Assembly: GCA_049670505.1 (NCBI GenBank)
Contig: JBATTK010000169.1
Location: 46,399-110,398, forward strand
Direction of reading: 5' to 3'
Source: JBATTK01 sp049670505
Lineage (GTDB): Bacteria > Bacteroidota > Bacteroidia > Flavobacteriales > Flavobacteriaceae
Length of the DNA: 64,000 bases
In this document: positions 50,880 through 60,067 of the stretch, piece after piece
How the letters are laid out: each line of letters opens with the position of its first letter
How positions within the stretch are numbered: the stretch's first letter is position 1
Notes under the pieces: model-generated
What the model was told of the DNA's origin: nothing
Seen by the model: the letters and a program-made list of their open reading frames with translations, nothing else
Databases searched by the model: none
Translations under genes and position numbers: made by a program

Positions 50880-52220
50880 ATGATACAAACGCCTAAGAAA
50901 ATTGCCATAGTAGGCTCTGGCCTGGTAGGGTCTCTTTTAGCTATATATCTTAAAAAATTTGGACACTCCATAACCGTTTTTGACCGAAGACCCGATGTGC
51001 GTACCGTTGAATTTTCGGGACGTTCCATTAATTTGGCTATGAGCAATAGGGGCTGGAAATCCTTACGGAAAGTGGGTATTGAGGAAGAAATAAAAAAAAT
51101 AGCCGTCCCCTTGGATAAACGTGCCATGCATGTTATAGATAAAGCGATGTACTTTCAGAAGTATGGAAAAGATGGGGAGGCCATTTGGTCTATTTCCAGA
51201 GGGGTGCTAAATAGGAAGATGATAGATTTGGCAGAATCTGCCGGAGTGGAATTTAGATTTGAGGAAAAAATATGGGACATAGACCTGCCAGAAGCCAAAC
51301 TCTTCTCCGGCGAGACCGAAAAAAGCGAATGGAAGGAGTATAAATTCGATATTGTTTTCGGATGTGACGGAGCCTTTTCAAGAATCCGCCATAAAATGCA
51401 ACGTCGCAGTCGTTTTGATTATTCACAGAATTTTATTGATGTAGGCTATAAGGAATTGTCTATTCCACCCAATAAGGATGGCACACATAAACTGGATAAA
51501 AACTCCTTTCACATTTGGCCCAGAGGAAAATTTATGTTAATCGCAATGCCCAATTTGGACGGTAGTTTTACCTGTACGCTTTTCTTACCTTTTGAGGGCG
51601 AAGTATCATTTGAAAGCATAACTAACGAGAAAAAAGCAAAAGCATTTTTTAAGTCTTATTTCCCCAATGTTAGGAAGGATATTGAAAATTTGACCGATGA
51701 TTTTTTCAAAAACCCCACTAGTGCCATGGTTACCATGAAATGTTATCCTTGGACATATTGGGATAAGGCGGCTCTGGTGGGGGATTCCGCACATGCCGTG
51801 GTTCCGTTTTATGGACAGGGAATGAACGCTGGTTTTGAAGATATTTACGTATTGAATCAATTCATGGAGAAGTATGGTGATGATTGGGAACGAATATTTC
51901 AAGAATATCAAGAACAGCGTAAGCCCAATGCCGACGCTATTGCCGAATTGAGTTATCGGAATTTTATGGAAATGAGTAGCAAGACCGCAAATCCTAAATT
52001 CCTGTTGCAGAAAAAGATAGAAAAGCGTTTTGCGGAAAAATATCCCGATAAATGGATACCCGCTTATTCCAGGGTTACGTTCTCCGATCGACCTTATACG
52101 GAAGCCTTGGCCATTGGTGATATTCAAGAAGCTATCATGCAGCAGGTAATGCAAATGAAGGATATTGAAATCGAATGGGATAGCGAAGCAGTGGAACAAA
52201 AGATTTTAAGCCTGTTGTGA
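50880..52220 (+). CDS. kmo: Kynurenine 3-monooxygenase
   Basis: The 446-residue FAD enzyme hydroxylates kynurenine with NADPH and oxygen. It shows the FAD dinucleotide motif IVGSGLVGSLLA (10-21), the ligand-binding stretch FSGRSINLAMSNRGW with Arg and Tyr-class contacts, and the second FAD motif ALVGDSAHAVVPFYGQGMNAGFED near 300. The C-terminus has a charged helix but no clear membrane anchor, as in bacterial forms. Together with kynU it supports conversion of kynurenine to 3-hydroxyanthranilate. Confidence 0.93.
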   Translation: MIQTPKKIAIVGSGLVGSLLAIYLKKFGHSITVFDRRPDVRTVEFSGRSINLAMSNRGWKSLRKVGIEEEIKKIAVPLDKRAMHVIDKAMYFQKYGKDGEAIWSISRGVLNRKMIDLAESAGVEFRFEEKIWDIDLPEAKLFSGETEKSEWKEYKFDIVFGCDGAFSRIRHKMQRRSRFDYSQNFIDVGYKELSIPPNKDGTHKLDKNSFHIWPRGKFMLIAMPNLDGSFTCTLFLPFEGEVSFESITNEKKAKAFFKSYFPNVRKDIENLTDDFFKNPTSAMVTMKCYPWTYWDKAALVGDSAHAVVPFYGQGMNAGFEDIYVLNQFMEKYGDDWERIFQEYQEQRKPNADAIAELSYRNFMEMSSKTANPKFLLQKKIEKRFAEKYPDKWIPAYSRVTFSDRPYTEALAIGDIQEAIMQQVMQMKDIEIEWDSEAVEQKILSLL

Positions 52221-52236
52221 TGCACTTTTTTTAACA

Positions 52237-52659
52237 TCAATGTTTCCGAGAACTTGTTTTTTCGGATTTTCGCATCGGCATGCTATCGACCAGGTCAAAA
52301 ATAACGCTTGGGGCAACTTCAAAACTCTTTTCTAGTTTTACACCACCGTCTTTGCCTATCAATAGTATACCCTGAAAATTCCCTTCCAGTATCTTAGGTA
52401 TATCCAATTGCATGGGGGTGCCCTTGGCGTTGTATACATGCTTGCCCGATACTACAAAAATTAACATATCCCTTTCTTCTAATTCGTGTTCAAAGGGAAG
52501 AAACCTTTTCAATTGGGATTGTAGCGTATCCGTATCTTTATCTTGGTCCACTAAGAGTACTATTCTTTTTTTCCATCGGTAGTCCAGCAAACTTTGGGAA
52601 TTGGAAGTGTTACACGATAACAAAATCAAAGCACTAATGATAAATGGGAACAATTTCAT
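52237..52659 (-). CDS. DUF4174 domain exported protein
   Basis: The 140-residue protein begins with a lipoprotein-type signal ending LLSCNTSNSQ. DUF4174 features are YRWKKRIVLLVDQD, HELEERDMLIFVVSG, GILLIGKDGGVKL and the end VDSMPMRKSE. The fold is thioredoxin-like without a CxxC active site, so a redox role is not expected. It converges with kmo across 16 bp. Confidence 0.82.
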   Translation of the reverse strand: MKLFPFIISALILLSCNTSNSQSLLDYRWKKRIVLLVDQDKDTDTLQSQLKRFLPFEHELEERDMLIFVVSGKHVYNAKGTPMQLDIPKILEGNFQGILLIGKDGGVKLEKSFEVAPSVIFDLVDSMPMRKSEKTSSRKH

Positions 52660-52714
52660 TTGATGGTATCCATTAAGGTTTAACCTGAAAAAGGAACCAT
52701 AAGATAAGCAAAAT

Positions 52715-52736
52715 GCCCCGACGGTACCGTCGGGGC
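52715..52736 (-). terminator. Perfect 22-bp palindromic terminator
   Basis: Arms GCCCCGACGGT and ACCGTCGGGGC form a continuous palindrome. On the minus strand it follows the zinc-ribbon-like gene (stop at 52762) by about 25 bp. Flanking A/T runs on both sides allow bidirectional use. Confidence 0.75.
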
Positions 52737-52761
52737 TTTAAAAAACATTTATTTTTAATCA

Positions 52762-53541
52762 CTATATTTTAGAAAATAATGCCCCCATTTTCTGTTGCTC
52801 TTCTTCGGCTAAAACAGGGTCTACCAATATGCGTCCACTATGCTCATCGGTAATAATTTTTTTTCGCGAAGCTATTTCCACCTGCACTTGAGGGGGTATC
52901 GTAAAGAAAGAACCACCTGAAGCCCCTCTTTCAATGGGTACTACTGCCAAACCGTTCTTTACATTACTTCGGATACGCTTATAGGCCTGCACCAAGCGAT
53001 CTTCTATTTCTTCCTCGAATTTTTCGGATTTTTGCAACAGCATTTTTTCCTCCTTCTCGGTTTCGGCCAAAATAGCATCCAATTCACTTTTCTTGTGCTT
53101 TAGATGTGTTTCCCTTTCGGACAAACGTTCTTTAGTTTCTGAAATGACCTCTTTTTTCTGTTCGATCTGTGCCTTGAATTCCTTGATGTTTTTTTCGGCC
53201 AGTTGTATTTCTAATTCTTGGAACTCTACTTCCTTGGTCAAGGAATTGAATTCTCTACTGTTCCTTACGTTCTTCTGTTGTTCGGAATATTTTTTGATCA
53301 GCACTTTTGCCTCTTCGATCAAGTTCTTTTTTGCGCCAATTTCAAAGTTGATGGTCTCCACATCCGTTTTTAACTTGTCCATTCTAGTTTTAAGGCCAAG
53401 TACATCATCTTCCAAATCTTCTACTTCCAAGGGTAATTCCCCACGAACGCTTCGTATCTCGTCAACTCTGGAGTCAATTAATTGCAAGTCATATAATGCC
53501 CTTAATTTTTCCTCTACGGTTGCTTCTGCTTTTTTTGCCAT
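52762..53541 (-). CDS. Coiled-coil protein of the C4 zinc-ribbon (COG1579) family, lacking its zinc cysteines
   Basis: The 259-residue protein has a long coiled coil (~35-185) and the C-terminal part of the COG1579 family: GLAVVPIERGASGGSFFTIPPQVQ, then IITDEHSGRILVDPVL. Members outside Bacteroidota carry CxxC pairs at GASGGS and DEHSGR; here all four cysteines are replaced by other residues, so zinc cannot bind. The family is thought to work near nucleic acids or cell division, but this is unproven. It starts 2 bp after the Nif3 stop and is co-transcribed with it. Confidence 0.87.
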   Translation of the reverse strand: MAKKAEATVEEKLRALYDLQLIDSRVDEIRSVRGELPLEVEDLEDDVLGLKTRMDKLKTDVETINFEIGAKKNLIEEAKVLIKKYSEQQKNVRNSREFNSLTKEVEFQELEIQLAEKNIKEFKAQIEQKKEVISETKERLSERETHLKHKKSELDAILAETEKEEKMLLQKSEKFEEEIEDRLVQAYKRIRSNVKNGLAVVPIERGASGGSFFTIPPQVQVEIASRKKIITDEHSGRILVDPVLAEEEQQKMGALFSKI

Positions 53542-53543
53542 AT

Positions 53544-54638
53544 TTAATAATACTTGATGGGATTTGTTATGCTCTCCGATAAAGAGATTGCAAAATTAGG
53601 AATTTTTTTTGTAAGATAGTCAACGATTACGTTTTTTGTAAACTGCTCGGTTTCATAGTGTCCGATATCCGCGATGATTATTTTGCCCTCTGCTTCATAA
53701 AACTGATGGTATTTAATATCCGCGGTGATAAAAATATCCGCGCCTGCGGCCTTTGCCGCCGCTATTGCAAAGGAACCACTGCCTCCTAGAACGGCCACCT
53801 TTTTTATATTTTTGCCTATTAGTTTTGAGTGTCTTACCACCGAAGCTTTCATTTTTTCCTTAACGTACTTTAAAAAAGCCTCCTCCTTTACAGCCTGTTG
53901 AAGTTCTCCTATCATACCCATTCCTATTTGCCGATCACTATTATCAAGGGTAAAAATTTCATAAGCGACTTCTTCGTACGGATGATTTTGAAACAATGAC
54001 TGCAGTACCTTATTTTCATAGGCTTTACGATAGGTGACATTGATTTGGGTCTCGGCTTCATAATGGGTCGTTCCCACCTTCCCCTTTGTGGGATTTGCAT
54101 TTTCACCGGCCTTATAACTTCCCGTGCCGTCCGAAGTAAAACTGCAATTGCTATAGTTGCCTATATTGCCTGCCCCTGCGGCAAAAAGAGCTTCTTTTAA
54201 GCGGGTTGCGTCGGCTTTCGGCACATAGGTAGATAATTTTTTTATGGTTCCTGTTTGCGGTATCAGGATTTGGATCTTACGTAGTCCCAGTACCTCACAT
54301 ATCTTGGCATTTACGCCGCGGTTGGAATTATCCAATGCTGTATGCATGCTATAAATCGCAATCTTATGTTGTATGGCCTTTATGACCACCCGCTCCACAT
54401 AAGAGCTTCCCGTAAGTTTTTTTAAACCCTTAAAAATAATGGGGTGAAAGCTTATAATTAGATTATATTTTTTGGCAATTGCCTCTTCTACCACATTTTC
54501 TAATGTATCCAGTGTTACTAATATACCGGATACCGGGGCAGATACATCGCCTACCAAAAGGCCGACATTATCAAAATCCTCGGCATAGGCCAAAGGAGCC
54601 AATTCTTCCAATATATCAGTAACTTCTTTTACGATCAT
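53544..54638 (-). CDS. Nif3-like dinuclear metal-centre protein
   Basis: The 364-residue protein has the Nif3/YbgI halves: N-terminal PLAYAEDFDNVGLLVGD and IISFHPIIFKGLKKL, and C-terminal VAVLGGSGSFAIAAAKAAGADIFITADIKYHQF, EAEGKIIIADIGHYETEQF, with the metal-binding His, Asp and Glu. The insertion between (about 130-250) is the PII-like domain found in the longer Bacteroidota form. Members form hexamers; the activity is uncertain. A minus-strand -7 box is at 54659-54666. It is coupled to the zinc-ribbon-like gene downstream and divergent from lpxK. Confidence 0.9.
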   Translation of the reverse strand: MIVKEVTDILEELAPLAYAEDFDNVGLLVGDVSAPVSGILVTLDTLENVVEEAIAKKYNLIISFHPIIFKGLKKLTGSSYVERVVIKAIQHKIAIYSMHTALDNSNRGVNAKICEVLGLRKIQILIPQTGTIKKLSTYVPKADATRLKEALFAAGAGNIGNYSNCSFTSDGTGSYKAGENANPTKGKVGTTHYEAETQINVTYRKAYENKVLQSLFQNHPYEEVAYEIFTLDNSDRQIGMGMIGELQQAVKEEAFLKYVKEKMKASVVRHSKLIGKNIKKVAVLGGSGSFAIAAAKAAGADIFITADIKYHQFYEAEGKIIIADIGHYETEQFTKNVIVDYLTKKIPNFAISLSESITNPIKYY

Positions 54639-54658
54639 TTTAAAACTTTATAAGAAAC

Positions 54659-54666
54659 CAAAGATA
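54659..54666 (-). promoter_or_regulatory. -7 promoter element for the Nif3 operon (TATCTTTG)
   Basis: Minus-strand exact match to TAnnTTTG, 20 bp before the Nif3 ATG. A plus-strand TATTTTCG lies just beyond, for lpxK. Confidence 0.5.
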
Positions 54667-54687
54667 AAATATTATATTTTCGTTCAG

Positions 54688-55680
54688 ATGCAACTGTTGA
54701 GAAAAATAGCATTCCCTATATCACTTGTGTACGCTCTGGTAGTTCATCTACGTAACTATCTATATGATAAAGGGATATTTGCCTCTAAATCCTTTAAGAC
54801 CCCTACGATTTGTGTGGGCAATTTAAGTGTAGGCGGAACGGGGAAAACACCCATGATAGAGTTTCTTGTTTCAGAATTAAGGGACGTTTACAAGATTGCC
54901 GTATTAAGCAGGGGTTATGGAAGAAGATCTAAGGGATTTGTCTGGGCAACGGTAGGCATAAAAGTGGAGGAATTGGGCGATGAACCCTTCCAAATACGTG
55001 CCAAATTCCCGGAAATCACCGTTGCGGTAGATGCGGATAGAAGCAATGGTATCTCCATTTTAGAGGACAGGATTTGTCCGGATATTATTCTTTTGGACGA
55101 TGCCTACCAACATCGCAAGGTGAAACCAAGCTTTTCTATTTTATTGACCGCATATGATAATTTGTATTCTGATGATTGGTATCTGCCCACCGGGAATCTA
55201 AGGGATAGTAGGGGGCAGGCAAAGCGCGCCGACCTGATCGTTGTCACTAAATGTCCTCCAGATATTAGCGATTCCGAACAAGTAAAGATCGTGAAAGGAC
55301 TAAAACCGGCGAACCACCAACAAGTATTGTTCAGTTCTTTGGTCTATGATCAAAGTTTAAAAGGATCGGATACCCCTATGTCTTTAGAAGATTTAAAGGA
55401 GAAGGAGGTTACACTGGTAACGGGTATTGCGCGGCCCAAACCTTTGGTCTCCTTTTTGGAAAAGGAAGGAATATCCTTTATCCATTCCTCTTTTATGGAC
55501 CATCATTTTTTTACCGACAAAGAAATCCAATTTTTTAACACCAAAGCGTTGGTACTGACTACCGAAAAAGACTTTGTTAGATTAAAGGGGAAAGTGAAAC
55601 ATCTTTATTACATTCCGGTGGAACATCGGTTTCTGCTGGATGGAAAGGAAATATTGAGAAAGAAAATAAAATCCTTATGA
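54688..55680 (+). CDS. lpxK: Tetraacyldisaccharide 4'-kinase
   Basis: The 330-residue membrane-associated P-loop kinase phosphorylates the 4'-position of the lipid A disaccharide. It has an N-terminal hydrophobic helix, the Walker A VGNLSVGGTGKTP near 43-55, ILLDDAYQHRKV near 132, and LVTGIARPKPL near 237. The end (HHFFTDKEIQ and TTEKDFVRLKG) is typical. Its stop overlaps the end of the convergent kinase gene by 6 bp. Confidence 0.94.
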   Translation: MQLLRKIAFPISLVYALVVHLRNYLYDKGIFASKSFKTPTICVGNLSVGGTGKTPMIEFLVSELRDVYKIAVLSRGYGRRSKGFVWATVGIKVEELGDEPFQIRAKFPEITVAVDADRSNGISILEDRICPDIILLDDAYQHRKVKPSFSILLTAYDNLYSDDWYLPTGNLRDSRGQAKRADLIVVTKCPPDISDSEQVKIVKGLKPANHQQVLFSSLVYDQSLKGSDTPMSLEDLKEKEVTLVTGIARPKPLVSFLEKEGISFIHSSFMDHHFFTDKEIQFFNTKALVLTTEKDFVRLKGKVKHLYYIPVEHRFLLDGKEILRKKIKSL

Positions 55681-57876
55681 AGCCGCGTTTTTAATTTTTC
55701 TTCCAAATATGTTTTCACCGATTTTTTGATAGAATACTTCAGGTTTAAAAGGTTTGGTCACCACATCGTTACAGCCTGCGGCATAGAAGTTTTCCAGACT
55801 ATCGTCCAATGATATGGCGGTTAATGCAATGATCGGGATTTCCTTATCGAACTTCCGGATTTGTCTGGTAGCTTCATCCCCACTGATACCCGGCATATGG
55901 ATGTCCATTAAGATACCATCATATTTGTTTGTATTGGCAAGCTCAACGGCTTTTGTTCCATTGCCGGCAATGTCGCAGGTTACTTCTTTTTTACCAAGCA
56001 TTTTTTTGGTAATTACCTGGTTTATTTTATTGTCCTCTACAACCAATAGGTGCAGGCCTTTAAGGTCATAATCCTTGGGTGTAATTTCAAAGGGTATATC
56101 ATCTACAATACTGTCCTTGCTCTTAATATTCAATTCAAAGAAGAATGAACTTCCCGCTCCAAATTCACTCTCCAACTGAATTTTACTATCGAACAATCCC
56201 AACAGACTTTTTACAATGGTAAGCCCTAGACCGGTACCTCCATATTCCCTGTTGATCTGTATGGAACCTTGTTCAAAACTGTCAAAAATATTTTTTTGTT
56301 TTTCTTTTGAAATCCCTATACCCGTATCCTTCACTTCAAAATACAGGGTAACGTCCTCATCCATCTTTTTCATTAATTTGGCAATTACCGTAACCTTTCC
56401 GTTCTTGGTGAATTTTAAGGCGTTTCCGATCAAATTCATGAAAACTTGGGATAATTTTATGGGATCGCTCATCAGATGATGGGGTATAGTATCATCGTAA
56501 TCCAATATGATCTTCGTTTTGTTTTCTTTGGCGCTTTGCTGTAAAGAACTAATTACGTCCGTGAGCACCTTTTTAAGGTTGAACTCTATATTCAAGGGCT
56601 CTAACTTGTCGGCATCTATTTTATTGATCTGAAGAATATCGTTAATGAAGTTTAGTAGATAATCCCCGGAGAATTTCAACGATTTCAAATGCTCTTTCTG
56701 ATTTTGACTTGGATTTTCTTCCAGTAAGAGATGGGTAAGGCCCGTTACTGCATAGAGCGGTGTTCTAAGTTCATGACTTACGGTGGATAAAAAGTTGGTC
56801 TTTGCCTCCATGGCCTGTACGGCAGCGTCCCTTGCATTCTGAAGTTCCTTGTTTTTCGTCTGTAAGAGGTCGTTGGTCTTTAATTTGATCTGGTTATTTC
56901 TATAAAGCGATACGGCCAAAAGAGAAATGATGGTCAAAAATGCTGATGTTAAAATTGCGGCAATTTCGGAACGGTTTACATTCTCGTTTAACTCTTCTAT
57001 TTTTACGTCTTGGCGTTTGATTTCATCGTTCATAAAATCGAACTGTATCTTATCCGCTGTTTTGGCTTCTGTTTTTACTTTCTCAATGGTAAAGACGGAG
57101 TCCCTTATCTGAAGAAGATTTCTATTATGGACCAGGGATAAATCATATTTTTCTATTTTTTCATAAACACTACCAAGAATTTCGTTGGCTTCAAACACCT
57201 CTTTGGAAAAATTATTTTCCTCCGCCAGTTGTAATGCGTTCGATGCATTTTCTATGCTTCCTTCCCAGTTTTCGGTCAGCCCATCTAATTTTGCCATCCC
57301 TAAATAAGCTTTTGTCGCTAAATATTCTTTCTCATAGACGTCATTGTTGACCACTAGGGAATTAAAATTTTTATAGGAACTATCGTATTTTTCAATATTC
57401 ATATAAATATTGGCTTCCACTAATAAAATGTTATTCAGAAGATTCCGGTCATTGTTCAATTTCTTGGCATCGTTCAACATATAAATGGCCTGGAAATTCT
57501 GTTCTTTCCGATACAGTAAAATTGCTTCTATATATTTATGGATCGCATTTCCATAAGGATATTCTATATCCTCCAAAAGTACGTTTGCCCTGTCCCAATA
57601 AAAGAGTGTGGTCTCCGTTTTGTCCAATTCCAGGTACAGCAGTGCAAATTTGTGGTAACAATCTATGAGGGTCTTTTCATCCTCGTTCTTTTCCGCAAGC
57701 TCGGCGGACCTGTTCAAGGCTTCCAAGGCAAGGTCTATCTTGTTTTCGTTCTTAAAAATCCTTGCTTCTGTAAAATAGGAACGTATGTCCTTGACAGGAG
57801 AAATACCCTCCTGGGCACGTACATTTTGCAAGGCTAGAAGAAAAGCCAATATCAAGAGCACGTTTTTAGTCTTCAT
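55675..57876 (-). CDS. TPR-containing hybrid sensor histidine kinase/response regulator
   Basis: From the ATG at 57876 the 733-residue protein has a signal peptide, a periplasmic TPR array (~25-270), one membrane helix (~310-328), a coiled coil, HisKA with the phospho-accepting His in FLSTVSHELRTPLYAVTGL, an ATP-binding domain (LIGNALKFTKNG, DTGIGI, GGTGLGLTIV) and a C-terminal receiver with Asp in GILMDIHMPGISG. No DNA-binding domain is present, so it passes the signal to another protein. It is directly downstream of gap (17 bp), so is likely co-expressed with it. Confidence 0.92.
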   Translation of the reverse strand: MKTKNVLLILAFLLALQNVRAQEGISPVKDIRSYFTEARIFKNENKIDLALEALNRSAELAEKNEDEKTLIDCYHKFALLYLELDKTETTLFYWDRANVLLEDIEYPYGNAIHKYIEAILLYRKEQNFQAIYMLNDAKKLNNDRNLLNNILLVEANIYMNIEKYDSSYKNFNSLVVNNDVYEKEYLATKAYLGMAKLDGLTENWEGSIENASNALQLAEENNFSKEVFEANEILGSVYEKIEKYDLSLVHNRNLLQIRDSVFTIEKVKTEAKTADKIQFDFMNDEIKRQDVKIEELNENVNRSEIAAILTSAFLTIISLLAVSLYRNNQIKLKTNDLLQTKNKELQNARDAAVQAMEAKTNFLSTVSHELRTPLYAVTGLTHLLLEENPSQNQKEHLKSLKFSGDYLLNFINDILQINKIDADKLEPLNIEFNLKKVLTDVISSLQQSAKENKTKIILDYDDTIPHHLMSDPIKLSQVFMNLIGNALKFTKNGKVTVIAKLMKKMDEDVTLYFEVKDTGIGISKEKQKNIFDSFEQGSIQINREYGGTGLGLTIVKSLLGLFDSKIQLESEFGAGSSFFFELNIKSKDSIVDDIPFEITPKDYDLKGLHLLVVEDNKINQVITKKMLGKKEVTCDIAGNGTKAVELANTNKYDGILMDIHMPGISGDEATRQIRKFDKEIPIIALTAISLDDSLENFYAAGCNDVVTKPFKPEVFYQKIGENIFGRKIKNAAS

Positions 57877-57893
57877 ATGTAAAAATACGAATC

Positions 57894-58904
57894 TCAAATA
57901 TATTCTTTATCGATCAACAGGTTGATAAGGTCTATTATCCTACTGCTATATCCAGTTTCATTATCGTACCAACCAATTATCTTTACCATTTTTCCTACAA
58001 CGGATGTCATCTGAGAATCAAACGTACAAGAATAACAACTATTGTTTATATCAATAGAAACAATAGGATCTTCTGTGTAAAAAAGTATGGTTTTTAGCTC
58101 ATTTTGGGAAATTTCCTTAAAAGTATCATTAATTTCGGTAATGGAGGTCTCTTTTTTAACATTAAGAGTGATATCGGTCAAAGAACCGTTCGGAACGGGA
58201 ACCCGTATGCCACAGCCCCCTATTACGTTGGCCAGATCGGGAAAAATCCTGGTCAATGCTTTTGCAGCTCCGGTCGTTGTAGGTACAATGGACTGGGAGG
58301 CCGCCCTGGCCCTTCTTAAATCCTTATGGGGCTGGTCGTGCAAACTCTGATCCGTAGTATAGGAATGTATGGTAGTGATGTACGCCTGTTCAATACCGCA
58401 CAGATTTTGCATTACCTTAATCATGGGAGCCGCATTATTTGTAGTGCAAGAAGCATTGGAGATGATATGATCATCTTTTTCCAAAATATCCTCGTTAACA
58501 CCAAAGACTACCATTTTTATAGTGTCTTCCATGGGAGGAACCGATAGGATTACTTTTTTGGCCCCATTGATCAGATGATGCCTTAACATTTCCTCGGTTT
58601 TAAATTTGCCCGATGCCTCTATAACAATGTCTACCTTATAGGTAGACCAATCTATTTTTTCCGGCGTATCAAAATTAAGTAAAGCCATGGAACGATCATT
58701 GACAATGATACTTTCCTCGGTATGTTTAATTTGTCCTTCAAATACACCGTGAATGCTATCATACTTTAATAAATGCGCCAATGTTCGCGCATCCGCCAAA
58801 TCGTTTATGGCTACTACCTTAAGATTAGGACTGTCGTTCAAAAGTCTAAAAAGGGTTCGGCCTATTCTACCAAAACCATTGATGCCAATATTTATTTGTC
58901 TCAT
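57894..58904 (-). CDS. gap: Type I glyceraldehyde-3-phosphate dehydrogenase
   Basis: The 336-residue enzyme has NAD-binding GINGFGRIGR (8-17) with Asp35 in INDLAD, indicating NAD preference, and catalytic Cys153 in SNASCTTNN. Substrate contacts RARAASQSIVPTTTGAAKA are present. It acts in glycolysis/gluconeogenesis. Its 5' leader carries overlapping inverted repeats (58918-58997), and the hybrid kinase gene follows at 17 bp. The sequence is a non-standard paralogue by feel (lysine/isoleucine-rich), so a second gap gene elsewhere is possible. Confidence 0.95.
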   Translation of the reverse strand: MRQINIGINGFGRIGRTLFRLLNDSPNLKVVAINDLADARTLAHLLKYDSIHGVFEGQIKHTEESIIVNDRSMALLNFDTPEKIDWSTYKVDIVIEASGKFKTEEMLRHHLINGAKKVILSVPPMEDTIKMVVFGVNEDILEKDDHIISNASCTTNNAAPMIKVMQNLCGIEQAYITTIHSYTTDQSLHDQPHKDLRRARAASQSIVPTTTGAAKALTRIFPDLANVIGGCGIRVPVPNGSLTDITLNVKKETSITEINDTFKEISQNELKTILFYTEDPIVSIDINNSCYSCTFDSQMTSVVGKMVKIIGWYDNETGYSSRIIDLINLLIDKEYI

Positions 58905-58917
58905 GCTGAAGTAAGAG

Positions 58918-58997
58918 TATGTTCGAAAATCTGACTAACGTCTCTTCGAACATAGTAAAGAATCCTATTAGATTGCTTAGAAAACATCTTTACTATG
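58918..58997 (-). promoter_or_regulatory. Competing stem-loops in the gap leader
   Basis: Two perfect inverted repeats sit in the 93 bases before the gap ATG: CATAGTAAAGA at 58951-58961 with 58987-58997, and TATGTTCGAA at 58918-58927 with 58945-58954. The inner arms overlap by four bases (58951-58954), so the two stems cannot both form fully. That is the layout of an RNA switch or attenuator. No U-run follows, so translation control is more likely than termination. Confidence 0.45.
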
Positions 58998-59066
58998 CGC
59001 CAAGAACACTTAGGCCTTATAACTACTATTGTGAATAGTTTTTATGGGGGAAAGTTACTTACTTTA

Positions 59067-59942
59067 CTAGTTTATATGTTTATGTGCCTTGTATGAAGAG
59101 CGTACCAAGGCTCCACTTTCCACATGTCTGAAGCCCATTTTTAATCCGATCTCTTCGTACTTTTTAAACTGTTCGGGTAAGATAAACTCCTTAACAGGTA
59201 AATGTTTTTTTGATGGCTGCAGATATTGACCTATGGTCACCACATCTACATTGGCACCTCTTAAGTCTTCCATTGTTTGGATTACTTCCTCCTCCAATTC
59301 ACCAAGGCCTAGCATGATTCCGGATTTTGTGCGGTTTACTCCATTTGCCCTTAAATAGCGAAGAACCTCAAGGCTTCTTTCGTATTTTGCCTGTATCCGT
59401 ACTTCTCTCGTAAGTCTTTTTACGGTTTCCATATTGTGGGAGACTACTTCCGGTGCTACATCAATAATCCGATTTAGATGGGTATGGATTCCTTGAAAAT
59501 CGGGAATCAACGTTTCCAAAGTAGTATTGGGGTTCATACGTCTTATGGCCTTGACGGTTTCTGCCCAGATAATGGATCCCATATCTTTTAGGTCATCCCT
59601 GTCAACCGAAGTGACGACCGCATGTTTAATTCCCATAATTTTTATGGAACGGGCTACTTTTTCAGGTTCTTCCCAGTCTACATCTTCCGGACGACCTGTT
59701 TTTACACCACAAAATCCGCAGGAGCGTGTACAGATATTTCCCAAGATCATGAAAGTGGCCGTGCCTTCTCCCCAACATTCGCCCATATTGGGACAGCTTC
59801 CGGAAGTGCAAATGGTATGAAGATTATACTTATCTACCAGCCCTCTTAACTGTGTGTATTTTTTTCCGGTAGGAAGTTTTACACGTAGCCATTTAGGCTT
59901 CCCTTTGGGTGGGGCTATGCTTTCTAAAGTTTCTGTACTCAT
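59067..59942 (-). CDS. lipA: Lipoyl synthase
   Basis: The 291-residue radical-SAM enzyme inserts two sulfurs into octanoyl groups of lipoate-dependent enzymes. Cys45, Cys50 and Cys56 hold the auxiliary cluster (CTSGSCPNMGEC), Cys71, Cys75 and Cys78 the radical-SAM cluster (CTRSCGFC), and the C-terminal RSSYKA supplies the serine ligand. The promoter box TATATTTG lies 13 bp upstream on the minus strand. It stands alone, without lipB. Confidence 0.97.
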   Translation of the reverse strand: MSTETLESIAPPKGKPKWLRVKLPTGKKYTQLRGLVDKYNLHTICTSGSCPNMGECWGEGTATFMILGNICTRSCGFCGVKTGRPEDVDWEEPEKVARSIKIMGIKHAVVTSVDRDDLKDMGSIIWAETVKAIRRMNPNTTLETLIPDFQGIHTHLNRIIDVAPEVVSHNMETVKRLTREVRIQAKYERSLEVLRYLRANGVNRTKSGIMLGLGELEEEVIQTMEDLRGANVDVVTIGQYLQPSKKHLPVKEFILPEQFKKYEEIGLKMGFRHVESGALVRSSYKAHKHIN

Positions 59943-59955
59943 CGTAAATTTTATA

Positions 59956-59963
59956 CAAATATA
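59956..59963 (-). promoter_or_regulatory. -7 promoter element for lipA (TATATTTG)
   Basis: Minus-strand exact match to TAnnTTTG; a second copy (TAATTTTG) is at 59967-59974. Confidence 0.5.
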
Positions 59964-60067
59964 CGAACAAAATTAGTGGGAATTACTGCCGCTTAATCAG
60001 TACTTGTAGCTAAGAAATGACATGTCCACAACTACTTTGATCCATATTTGGATGTTGTATTTTTTTC

